This document shows positions 35,491-50,200 of a stretch of DNA of 64,000 bases, piece after piece. Source of the DNA: Albula goreensis (taxonomy: Eukaryota > Chordata > Actinopteri > Albuliformes > Albulidae). Where the stretch lies: the NCBI GenBank assembly GCA_022829145.1, contig CM040748.1, positions 24,684,501-24,748,500 on the forward strand, written 5' to 3'. Numbering within the stretch: the stretch's first letter is position 1; each line of letters opens with the position of its first letter. Made by a program: the position numbers and the translations under genes. The notes below the pieces were generated by a model that did not search any database, was not told where the DNA came from, and was given only the letters and a program-made list of their open reading frames with translations.

Positions 35491-37558
35491 CATTGTTTTT
35501 TCTTGGTCCCTTATAAACTGCATCTGTAACTGTGGGACACAGTTACAATATGGGGGGCAGGGAGGGGTGTATTTCCATCAGCTTCATCTTTTCCATAAAT
35601 AAGTGTGACCATTTAATCTATTTCGACTGATGTTCTCCATCCCGTTATTTTTTTTCGTGTTCTGGAAGCGTGGTAGTAGCCAATGGGAGGCAGTGAGCGT
35701 GAATGTGAATCTACTCTGCTACAGACAAATAGCAGACGTTATTTGAGCTGCAAGGCACATCCCCTCTTAGACATCAGATCAAAACAATGTCAGTAACAGC
35801 ATGATACTGATGTATTATTTAGCCCTCCATATTTGATGGTTTTTTGCCTTACTAATGATAATGCAGATGAGAGATGCACGACTGACTGTAATAGCAGCAA
35901 CGCCGGCCTTTGTTTTGTTTCCATTACTTTTATTTGTTTGCCATGCTTGAAATTTATTTTTGCCCAAAGGGATTCTGAAGACAAATAAATGTTGTGGTAC
36001 ATGTCTAGTGTACGTTTGTAACCCAGTCAAAATACCCCCTACACTTAGTTATGTAATAAATCAGATTGTCTAATTATGATGTAGTTGTACATCCAATTAT
36101 TTGTTCGTAATCTGAAGGGATTTACCTTAGTAAGTATTTTTAGATGTTGCTTTTATGTATTTAATTACCAAGCGTCAAGTATTCTTGACCCCCAATCCAC
36201 TCCAGACCATAGCCACTGTTAATATCAATACAGAATAATGTCAATACAGCTGTGTGCTATTTGTTTATTTATTTGTTTGTTTATTTATTTAGGGACAGGG
36301 TGTGTAAATACAGTACTACTGTACTATACTAACAGCAATATAGCAATAAATATGAATGTAATGTCCAAACCCCTGCTCCAGATTCAGCAGCATTGTGTGG
36401 CTAAAGCTGAGTACTGTAAGGCTGAGTGACCAGATGTGTGGCTTTAGATACTGAACAATGATGGATACTGCAAAATGCAACTGGATACAAAATCACACTG
36501 TTGTCACAATTGTGACCAGAGGGATTAAATTGTGTTTGAATTAAAAAACATTGCTTTGCACAAAATGTAACTCATTTAAAATGAAAGTTGTAATTAAACT
36601 ATTTCGCTATTTGTTTTTACGGTAGGACCATGTCTTATATTGAAGTGATATAATGTCACAGGAAATGTAGTTGTCATCCAGAGGAATTTACACATATTTT
36701 AATTGTCATGATATACAATTAATTGTTGTGGAAAAATTCCTTAACAGTACTGTGGTTTGAATGAGCCACTGACACTGTTGAAAGGGATTCCATGGTGATC
36801 TGGTTGAGGTCCAGTCCATTCCTTGCCTACGGGGGGCATGGTGGCAGAGTGAGGGGGCGGGGCTTACCACATCACCCCCCACCCAGCCAGCCCATGGGAA
36901 ATGTGAGTAGAGAACAACAGCATTGTTGTGAGCTGGGAGGCTCGTTCTGTCGCACTTTAACAAGAGAACCCCTACCATATGTCTGCAATTATCATACATT
37001 CCTCAGCAAAAATGCCTGCAGTTTTCACATCTTGCTTCTTTTTTAAACTTCTACACTGTACCCGTATTGAGTTCAGAACAACTTTTCCGGAGTGTTCCTC
37101 CTGCCATCATTTTCTGCTTCATCTTGCTTTTAAAACATGCTCCCCTAGGTTACGGTAGGAATGACAGATATTTGTCTTTCCTTTTTTATCCCTGTAATGG
37201 TGATCTGTGTCAATGGATAATCACTGCTATGACATGTAACATCCTGCCTTTGTAGTTTTTGAGGAAGAGAGTTTGAGGCTGAGATGCGCAGCCTCCTGGC
37301 ATGTGGAAGGGTTTTCCCTTTGAGCAATGGCAGTTTATGTGATCAAGAGGACGTTCCTACAGTCCCTACTCAAACACCAATCAATGTTTGAATATGCACA
37401 CTTCACCATGGCCTTCTGTCCTCCATTGGCTTTCAGTGAAGGTCACAGTGGATTGAGGTGCATTATCAGCATTTTAAACGTTCATAAGGGAACATCATAA
37501 AGGACACATCCTACAAAGCACCATTTGCTAAAACAGCCTTGGATGTCATTAATCCTGG
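35491..37558. other. Intergenic, nothing recognised
   Basis: A short (TTTA/TTTG)n lies at 36256-36292. A GGGGGGCATGGTGGCAGAGTG-like string near 36831-36851 vaguely resembles a SINE head but lacks the rest. Confidence 0.5.
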
Positions 37559-37634
37559 GGTTTCAAGTTGAAAATAAAGTCAAGATTTATTGATTTATTT
37601 GTTTATTTATTTATGTATTTATTTATTTATGTGT
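37559..37634 (+). repeat. (TTTA)n-rich stretch
   Basis: An imperfect ATTT/TTTA tandem repeat with TG substitutions. Confidence 0.85.
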
Positions 37635-37902
37635 TCAGTCGTTTGTTCATTCATTGTCTTGGATTATAATTACTTGGATAATTATAATCATTTAACATTA
37701 TTTCAATTGTTTGATTTTTGTTAAGTGTCCTGTTGAATATGAAATACTCCCACACATTTACTTCCCATTTCCCAGGAAATGTCATTCTCTCCCATTGCAT
37801 TGCCTTCACTAGTAATGCACAATTGCTGCAAAAATTGCTCTGTGAGGCAGTTGTGTATTGGCAGGCTTGGGGTTGAGGCACAGACACAAAACGATCGATC
37901 GG

Positions 37903-37935
<33 letters not shown>

Positions 37936-39079
37936 GTGGGGAGCCAGGCTGAAACCAGAGGTTAAGGAGTCACAGAGTCGGGGGAGGGATGAAGCGGAGG
38001 CCCCAGGGCTCGTGCTCCTGTCTTCCTGGGATGAAAGAGATGGAGACAGCGACACATGCCACTTGAATGGGCGGAGCAGTGGCAGGCAGAAGGGGCTGGC
38101 TTTGCCACCGGCTCTCCAGAAAGGTGAGGAGCAGAAAGCCAAATGATTCGGCTGCTCACCTGCTGAGCCCCTGCTCCCAGCACACGGCAGGTGGATCTAT
38201 CACAGAGTCATAGGCCTGCAAAAACTCCAAACTCTCTTATTTCACAGCCATCAAACACCACAAGGCCTTTCAATAGGTGGGCCAGCAACATGTGAATGTC
38301 CAGCCATTTTAGACGAGGCAGGAGAGCTCTGTCCCCTCAGAGCAGAGCCCGTTTTTCAGGCGCACACTAGCTTTCTGCTCTGCTGCATTTGTATTGGATT
38401 TGTCTTTGAAATGATAGTTTCTTATGCATTTCCAGTCAGGTTTTCAAGACAGGTTTTAGTCACCAATCATGAGGTAATGCCTGGATTACTTTTTATGGTT
38501 TCCCACTAGTTTTACTTAGCAGTCTTTTTGGAAGTTTTCGCTTTTTCTCTTTTAAAAAAAGAAAAATTCAGGTGCATCATTTCCCCAATGACCTTCAAGA
38601 GGGTAGAGCATATAACAGTCAGTCTATTTGATTATGGCTTGTGTCAAACTCTCGACCTGAGTCCGTTAACCTAAGGGTACCCTATGATGTGACTGCTCAT
38701 TTTGAGTATTCATATTTAATTAGCACAAAATCTTTTTTTATGAATGGAATTTGCATCATCTTTGTCCTGCTGAATCTGGAAGGGACGGTGTAAGAGGTTT
38801 AGCCCTATTTATGTATTCCATCCTTTGGAACATAACACCGCAATGAAAAGATGAAAAGAGGGTTGATGGGTGAATGAGGCGAAAACGTAGCAGCGTCATT
38901 TGTAGGCAGGCGGTGGGTTGGGGGGGGTGATGGGGGTGGTCTCCTTAATATCCATGAACGGGTCACTTTGCAATCTCAGTTTTTTTTAATTTATGCGGTT
39001 TTCTTTTTTTTTTTTGTTGGGGGGGTGTTAATGAGGTGAAGGGGCTCTGTAGATGAAAGTAGCGCAGCACCCTGCACCC
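37635..39079. other. Intergenic with short (TG)n and G-run motif
   Basis: (TG)14 lies at 37908-37935. A quadruplex-like G-run cluster lies at 38914-38939 (runs of 3, 8, 5 and 2 G). The minus-strand 163-codon frame starting at 38142 matches nothing known. Confidence 0.5.
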
Positions 39080-39300
39080 ATGCAAGGCCCAGCAGCTGAT
39101 TAAAAATGCTAAATGTCCCATTGTGCTTTGATGTCTGGCAAACAATGCCAGGGAAGGTTACCGCGAGACGATGTAATCCTTTATTTGTCACTGCGTGGTG
39201 ACGCCCAGCTGAGCAGCGTGACAGTCCAAATCAATCATGTCAGGGTGCGCCGTGGGTCCGCATGGCCCCCTGTTGAGTCTGTGCACTTTAATTAGCTTGC
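39080..39300. promoter_or_regulatory. Candidate conserved non-coding element
   Basis: A complex block with a perfect TCF/LEF-type GCTTTGATG (39125-39133), SOX-like AACAATG (39141-39147), CAATCAATCATGTCAG and TTTAATTAGC homeodomain motifs, and several CpGs in otherwise AT-rich DNA. Enhancer identity is inferred from texture only. Confidence 0.3.
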
Positions 39301-39989
39301 CTCTATGCTGCCAATGTACACATCTACAGCTTCAGCAAGCTTCGAGAAGAGAGTCACATCCCTGATCAGACAATACAGGCACATATGTTCTCACACAAAA
39401 CACGTGCACTCTCTGAGCACTCTCTAAGTGGAATAAAAACAAAGGCAAAGTCACTCTAGCCAGTGTGGAACTTTGTGGTCACAGCAATAAGGTGGAGATG
39501 TTGGAAAATGGTAAATGTGTGCTTTAGTGTTGTTTTCTCATCTTCTCAGTGTTCTGAGAGAGCAACAAATTCATAATGTATTCTCTGTCATTTCAGAGTT
39601 TGTGATTTTTTTTCTGTTTTGGGTCACTGGCAGTGGGAAAATATTTTGAAAGACTTTGGATTTATTTTGAAGTAGGCTGACATCATGTTTTGAAAGCCCA
39701 GTTAATCCCCTCTTGGAGTTTCAGGGAGGTATGTTTTTTGCTGAGCATGTCAGAGATCCACACACATCAGAAACAAAGCAATACAAATGAATGTAAAACA
39801 ACCACAGAAGTGATGCACCCCTGAATTTATTGCTGAAAATGTCCATATTTACAACTTCCTGTCAAACTAAACATTAAAAGGAAATGGTTCAATTGAAAAT
39901 GAATTTGTAACACAGCAAAACTCACCAGGGTTCTAGAGCTTTATAAAGCTGATGCCAAAGTTCACAGTGATTAAAAAACAGACATCTGA
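39301..39989. other. Intergenic, nothing recognised
   Basis: No coding, repeat or RNA signal. Confidence 0.5.
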
Positions 39990-40012
39990 AATTATTATTA
40001 TTATTATTATTC

Positions 40013-40049
<37 letters not shown>
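39990..40049 (+). repeat. (ATT)n microsatellite
   Basis: About 20 ATT units with one C interruption. Confidence 0.97.
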
Positions 40050-43353
<3,304 letters not shown>

Positions 43354-43388
<35 letters not shown>

Positions 43389-43474
43389 TGTGTGTCTGTG
43401 TGTGTGTGTGTGCGTGTGTGTGTGTGTGTCTGTGTGTGTGTGTGTGTGTGCGTGTGTGTGTGCACAAGTTTGTT

Positions 43475-43521
<47 letters not shown>

Positions 43522-43617
43522 ATGTAAGTATATGTCTGCATGTTTGAGTGTGTGTGGATATGCAAGTGTGTTTGTGTGTGTGTTTGTGTGCATGTAAGTC
43601 TGTGTGTGTATGTGTTG
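43354..43617 (+). repeat. Compound (TG)n array with TC, CG and TTG interruptions
   Basis: TG runs are broken by TCTG, GCGTG, TTTG and GCATG. It is older and more degraded than the array at 40504. Confidence 0.95.
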
Positions 43618-44561
43618 CTCGTTTTCATCCTTGCACTCTGCAATGGTTTTGCTGTATGAATACAATTCAGTGGTTCAGTGTGATTCTCGACGTGTCATTT
43701 GATCACTCATGCATTTCAGCTTCCTGCTCTGTATTGAGTTTCTGGTTCTTCCTTAAAATTATTTGACCTTGAAAAAGAATGACTGAGCACCATCAAATAA
43801 AACAGACACCCCAACTGGAGCGCCGCAGTGTTATGGTCTGTTTCTGCAACATGATTATATGGAGTCCCTCTCTCTCAAGGCCTTTACGAGTTTGGGATAA
43901 AAGGAGAGCAATGGAGAATAAAAATGCATAGCTATGCTCTATCTCCATTGTGGCCAATGCTTCCAAAGAAACACATCTCTCCAGCAACCACTTAAAGACA
44001 AGGTCACATGTTTGTGATGTCACAAATTAGTTCCTCCATATATGCCACAACAATTCCTCCAAAACATTGGTGTTGTTCAATGCACTGAAAACAGAAACAC
44101 TGATGGCAAAGGGATCTGTATCAGAAGCAAAAAGAAGAATCAAACTTACCACGACATAGTGAACAAAATATGAAAACACAAATGCATAATCACATAATAG
44201 GGTTTTGGGGAACAGGTGTTGCTGATACAGGCTACATAAGCTGTGGAATAGAGTCTACCAGCATGTGTAATTTTGTTGCAGCAAGTTGACACCTCTCCTC
44301 TGTGAGAAAGTCAGGTAACTACCTTAATCTACTCTAATGGAAGACATCGTCTCTGTTGTTGTTCCAGAATGTCCCATAAAAGGCTTGATTAGGTTCATGT
44401 ATAGCAACATAGATAATATCTATTTCTTTTTCCTCATACCATCAGATGGGGTCTTTGGATGGGAACCTTTTCATCTTCAGAAACACCTTATTCTGGGCAC
44501 CCCCAGAGTGCTTTTTACTTGAGATGAAGATGATCATCCAAGACGGGCACCCAAACCACAA
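43618..44561. other. Intergenic, nothing recognised
   Basis: The 5' flank of the large minisatellite. No coding or repeat signal. Confidence 0.5.
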
Positions 44562-46770
44562 CGTACCTTACACCATTACAGAATCACCCAATATACCTTA
44601 AACCATTACAGAATCACCCAATGTACCTTACACCATTACAGAATCACCCAATGTACTTACACCATTACAGAATCACCCAATGTACTTACACCATTACAGA
44701 ATCACCCAATGTACTTACACCATTACAGAATCACCCAATGTACCTTACACCATTACAGAATCACCCAATGTACTTACACCATTACAGAATCACCCAATGT
44801 ACTTACACCATTACAGAATCACCCAATGTACAATTACAGAATCACCCAATGTACCTTACACCATTACAGAATCACCCAATGTACCTTAAACCATTACAGA
44901 ATCACCCAATGTACCTTACACCATTACAGAATCACCCAGTGTACTAACACCATTACAGAATCACCCAATGTACCTTACACCATTACAGAATCACCCAATG
45001 TACCTTAAACCATTACAGAATCACCCAATGTACCTTAAACCATTACAGAATCACCCAATGTACTTACACCATTACAGAATCACCCAATGTACTTACACCA
45101 TTACAGAATCACCCAATGTACTTACACCATTACAGAATCACCCTATGTACTTACACCATTACAGAATCACCCAATGTACCTTACACCATTACAGAATCAC
45201 CCAATGTACTTTACACCATTACAGAATCACCCAATGTACCTTACACCATTACAGAATCACCCAATGTACCTTACACCATTACAGAATCACCCATGTACTT
45301 ACACCATTACAGAATCACCCAATGTACCTTACACCATTACAGAATCACCCAACGTACTTACACCATTACAGAATCACCCAATGTACCTTACACCATTACA
45401 GAATCACCCAATGTACTTACACCATTACAGAATCACCCAATGTACCTTAAACCATTACAGAATCACCCAATGTACTTACACCATTACAGAATCACCCAAT
45501 GTACTTACACCATTACAGAATCACCCAATGTACCTTAAACCATTACAGAATCACCCAATGTACTTACACCATTACAGAATCACCCAATGTACCTTACACC
45601 ATTACAGAATCACCCATGTACTTACACCATTACAGAATCACCCAATGTACCTTAACACCATTACAGAAATCACCCAATGTACCTTACACCATTACAGAAT
45701 CACCCAATGTACTTACACCATTACAGAATCACCCAATGTACTTACACCATTACAGAATCACCCAATGTACCTTACACCATTACAGAATCACCCAATGTAC
45801 CTTACACCATTACAGAATCACCCAATGTACTTACACCATTACAGAATCACCCAATGTACTTACACCATTACAGAATCACCCAATGTACCTTACACCATTA
45901 CAGAATCACCCAATGTACCTTACACCATTACAGAATCACCCAATGTACTTACACCATTACAGAATCACCCAATGTACTTACACCATTACAGAATCACCCA
46001 ATGTACTAACACCATTACAGAATCACCCAATGTACTTACACCATTACAGAATCACCCAATGTACTTACACCATTACAGAATCACCCAATGTACTTACACC
46101 ATTACAGAATCACCCAATGTACCTTAAACCATTACAGAATCACCCAATGTACCTTACACCATTACAGAATCACCCAATGTACCTTACACCATTACAGAAT
46201 CACCCAATGTACCTTACACCATTACAGAATCACCCAATGTACCTTACACCATTACAGAATCACCCAATGTACTTACACCATTACAGAATCACCCAATGTA
46301 CTTACACCATTACAGAATCACCCAATGTACTAACACCATTACAGAATCACCCAATGTACCTTACACCATTACAGAATCACCCAATGTACTTACACCATTA
46401 CAGAATCACCCAATGTACCTTACACCATTACAGAATCACCCAATGTACCTTACACCATTACAGAATCACCCAATGTACCTTACACCATTAGAATCAGAAT
46501 CACACCATTACAGAATCACCCAATGTACCTTACACCATTACAGAATCACCCAATGTACCTTACACCATTACAGAATCACCCAATGTACCTTACACCATTA
46601 CAGAATCACCCAATGTACTTACACCATTACAGAATCACCCAATGTACCTTACACCATTACAGAATCACCCAATGTACCTTACACCATTACAGAATCACCC
46701 AATGTACCCAATGTACTTACACCATTACAGAATCACCCAATCTACTTTTACCATTACAGAATCACCCTAT
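44562..46770 (+). repeat. 2.2-kb minisatellite, 29/30-bp unit, about 75 copies
   Basis: The units share the 20-base core CATTACAGAATCACCCAATG joined by a linker. The linker is TACCTTACAC or TACCTTAAAC (30-bp unit), or TACTTACAC or TACTAACAC (29-bp unit). By hand I count about 75 units with few substitutions. There is a deletion near 44830, two units shortened to CCCATG (near 45290 and 45613), an irregular unit at 46486-46503 and a small duplication near 46704-46716. None of the three forward frames of the unit has a stop and each unit has an ATG, so forward open frames up to 346 codons appear. All reverse frames have stops. The forward frames are judged artefacts. Confidence 0.98.
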
Positions 46771-47163
46771 TCATGTTCTTTAGCTACCTGTGTGACTTCA
46801 TAAAGGGACAACCGCATTAGAGAGTCATCGGTTATTCGTTAGAGGCATTACAGATGCTGATCAAATTTGAAGAAGAGAAGAGGGGTAGGATTTTTCTTGG
46901 GAGGGGGGAGAAATTTGTTTTTTTGGGGGGGGGGGTGTCAGGCATTTACAGATTCCTGTCAGATTCCTGTGGAAACTTTCATCCATAAAAAATATAAACA
47001 AACTGCTGCCATGGGAAAGTCATCTAGCCAGATGAGTCAGGCACACAAAATCGTATCAGGTTGTGATGTGTGAAGATCAAGTTGGATATCTCAAGAAAAG
47101 AAAGCAACCATTTTTTCATTGTACTGATGGTTAAAAATCTCCACCAAAAATCCATTTTATGGT

Positions 47164-47165
<2 letters not shown>
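46771..47165. other. Intergenic, nothing recognised
   Basis: The 3' flank of the minisatellite. A G homopolymer occurs near 46925-46935. Confidence 0.5.

Positions 47166-47208
<43 letters not shown>
47166..47208. repeat. (TA)n microsatellite
   Basis: 43 bases of alternating T and A, self-complementary and able to extrude as a cruciform. Confidence 0.97.
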
Positions 47209-47212
<4 letters not shown>

Positions 47213-50200
47213 TGATGAAAGTTGTGAGATAATTCTTATATGATCTACATTTTTATAGGTAGAATTATGCACTTTTAGAAAAGATATAGGTGATGAGAGG
47301 AGAGGATATTCTGACAAAGTTTTGAAAACTGAATCAGGCAGTGCAAAGCGAATATCAGTCCTGTCTTCATTTGATTCACTATCTCTCTTTTTTCATTCCC
47401 TGATCTTTGTATGGTTCATGAAGCCAAATCAGCTCCCTTTCATATGTAAAAAAGGCTGTTTCTGTCTTAACTCCCCACACATGAAACACAAACTGTATGT
47501 AAATGTCTCCTTTCATTCTGGTTAATATTTCCAGGATACAAGGTATTTGGAAGAAAACATTTTTCACATGAAACATTGCTAAGAACTGTGAGAGGAATGT
47601 GGCTGCCCGCTGTGAGGATAATAGGTGAAATTGTTCTGCTTTAAGATGAAAAAGAGGAGGAGAGGGGCGGCTTTCGCTTTGTGAGCGCTGTGCTGTAATT
47701 TGTGCCTATGAGGCTGAAATGTTGGGTTCAGCACTAATGGATTGATACTTGGCAGCGGGCATGCTCACCTTTAGCAAATTTGTGTGGGTTTATGCAAGCT
47801 GTGTGAGTGGAAGCCGGGGCGACAGAGCACGTTTGAGTCATCCATCGTGCCGCTGTTCGCTTCACTGTCAAGCTGGGGCCTTTCTGAGGGCATTCTTTTT
47901 CAGTGGCCTTTGATAATCCCCCAAGATCACACACCAGTCCTCTGTTTTAATGAGTAAACACAGGTAAACACAGGATTGTCTCTGAGTCTTGGGTCTGATC
48001 GGCCCCTCATTCTGTCAGTCTCTCTCTCCCTCTTGCTTACCCACTCCTCACATGAAACACTGGTTAACACAGCAAGCTCAGCAGTCGGCAGTTTCCCCCT
48101 CAGAAGAAAGAGTCTCTCTGGTAGTGACAGTGGGTGTGTGTGGGGGGGTGGGATTCACGGATGGAGGAGGGTGAAGGAATGAGGAGAGAAGCGAGGATGT
48201 CACCGAATTAAGGTGGAGGAAAATGAAAGAGACTGGACGGATGAATGGAGTGAGAGGTGAGAGAGACAGTGATAAGAGAGGTGGGGACATACGGAGCAAG
48301 ATGATGGTGTAGAAGGAAGATGAAATGGATGAATTTTTATCCAGGTCTGACTTTCTGCATCCCTTCCCTTAGGTTGACATGGGATGTGCTGTAGGCTAAC
48401 AGATGACAAACTGAGAGACTGTATAACATGGATTGCACAGTAAAAATCCAACGGAGAAGCATAATGATAAAAGGTAGCTTGAGCCATTTGTCTTTATCAA
48501 CACTCAAGAGCAGGAGAACTTCAGGACATTGGTTTCACATCCATACATGAGTGTCAGTTCACCACATTATTGCTGTATTCTTCTCCTCCCTCCTTTTCTT
48601 TATCTGAGAGCAGAGTCTCTGCCAACACAAAGAGATATTCTAGAACAGAGCAGGCTGCACTGTGGAGAGAGAGTGTGGGATCTATGCGTGTGCGTATGTG
48701 CATGCTCGCGTGATCGGGGCCAGAGTGAACTGTGGGGTGCAGAGGGGGTGTAGCAGACATCTGTTTAAAGGGGGAGCTGAGCCTCTGACCTTTTCAGACG
48801 GGTGCGGGCTTGGTTTACACAAAGATCAAGGGCCTGGGACTCCATCTGTGACTGGAGAGGGGCTGTCGGGAAGGGGGGGGCAGGGGGATTAAGCAGACGT
48901 CAATGGGCCCCAGTCATATATCAGCCAGCACCAGCACCCAGGATACAGAGGACCACGTGAACCTCACCCCAGAATGCACTGGACCATGTCAGGCACAGCC
49001 CACAGGCACTCAAACCAACAAGGGTGGAGGGTGGCTGGGGGTGGGGTGAAATGGTAAAAAGAGCACATTTCCCTGGTTTTAGCACATGACACTGAGATAT
49101 GAGTATTATTTATGAATGTAAAGAATATTGAAACAGAATGGCTGATCTGGGTGAACCGTGACAGTGAAGGGCTGTACCATTGGGAGCCAGGGATGCGCTG
49201 CTGTTCTGCATCCACAGCGGGGCCTGCCGGCTAGTCTGCAGCCGTGCTGCTGCCGTCCTGCTCTCTCAGAACACAAGGCACGGATATGCATATGAAAGAA
49301 TGGACTTTTTTCTATGACTCTCTGTGATTGTTCCTGGCTTGTTTGACATCACCAAGGGGTAAAGCTGCCATGTGAGCGCATACCATAACATTCAGAAAGC
49401 TGCAGACCACATGGATTTGTAGCTCTGCTGTAAGCGCATGTCTTTGCAGGAATGAAAGGAAAATTATTGACTATTACATGCTGTTCTGAAAAGAGAGCAT
49501 TAAGAGAGCCAGTAATGAAAAATGCATTCCATACCCTGTGATTCTGCCACTCCCATGTCCCTTGTCAATGAAGAAATGTATAAAATATCAAACTAAATGG
49601 GATGGCTCAGCATAGATGAAAATCAATGAGATACATGTAGTATTCTTACTAATACTGTAACAAACAAAAACATCCAACATTTCTCAAAATGTTGTTAGTA
49701 GGGAGAAGAAAATTGGGTGTGGTACTGGAGCTCAGAAGTTAGGTGAAAATAGTCAATATCCAGGGATATCTTGAATCAATGTTTTTATGATGAAAACACT
49801 GACCATTTTGAAACATACACATAGTTTTCCCTGTAAAACAGTGATATTTTAGATGCTGGATTTGATTAATCTGGAATTGTATATGAAATTACTGGAACAT
49901 GTACACTTCTGATACCTCTTCAAATGTACTCCACCTGGAAATGTAGAGATCCAGAAAGGCCAGTATGCTGGGCCTTTGTACCCAGTGTGGGATGAGCAGA
50001 GTGCTGCTTCATGGTTCCAGCACTAAGCAGTACTCAGCAGCAGGTGCAGAGAGCGGAGGCTGGTGGGAGGGGGAAGGTTGACACACAAATGCTGTTCTAG
50101 TAATGCTTTGGAGAAAATAAGGCTGAGTGAACCTGCCTGCATGCAGTATTGTAGATGACACATTTTGCTCTTCATAATTTTACACAGTTTCACAATTGAA

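Noticed and set aside
45087-46491. Forward open frames of 346 and 330 codons in the tandem array
   Set aside because: They are produced by a repeat unit that lacks stops in all three frames. The peptides are decapeptide repeats that change frame at each 29-bp unit, and no promoter or splice context is seen.
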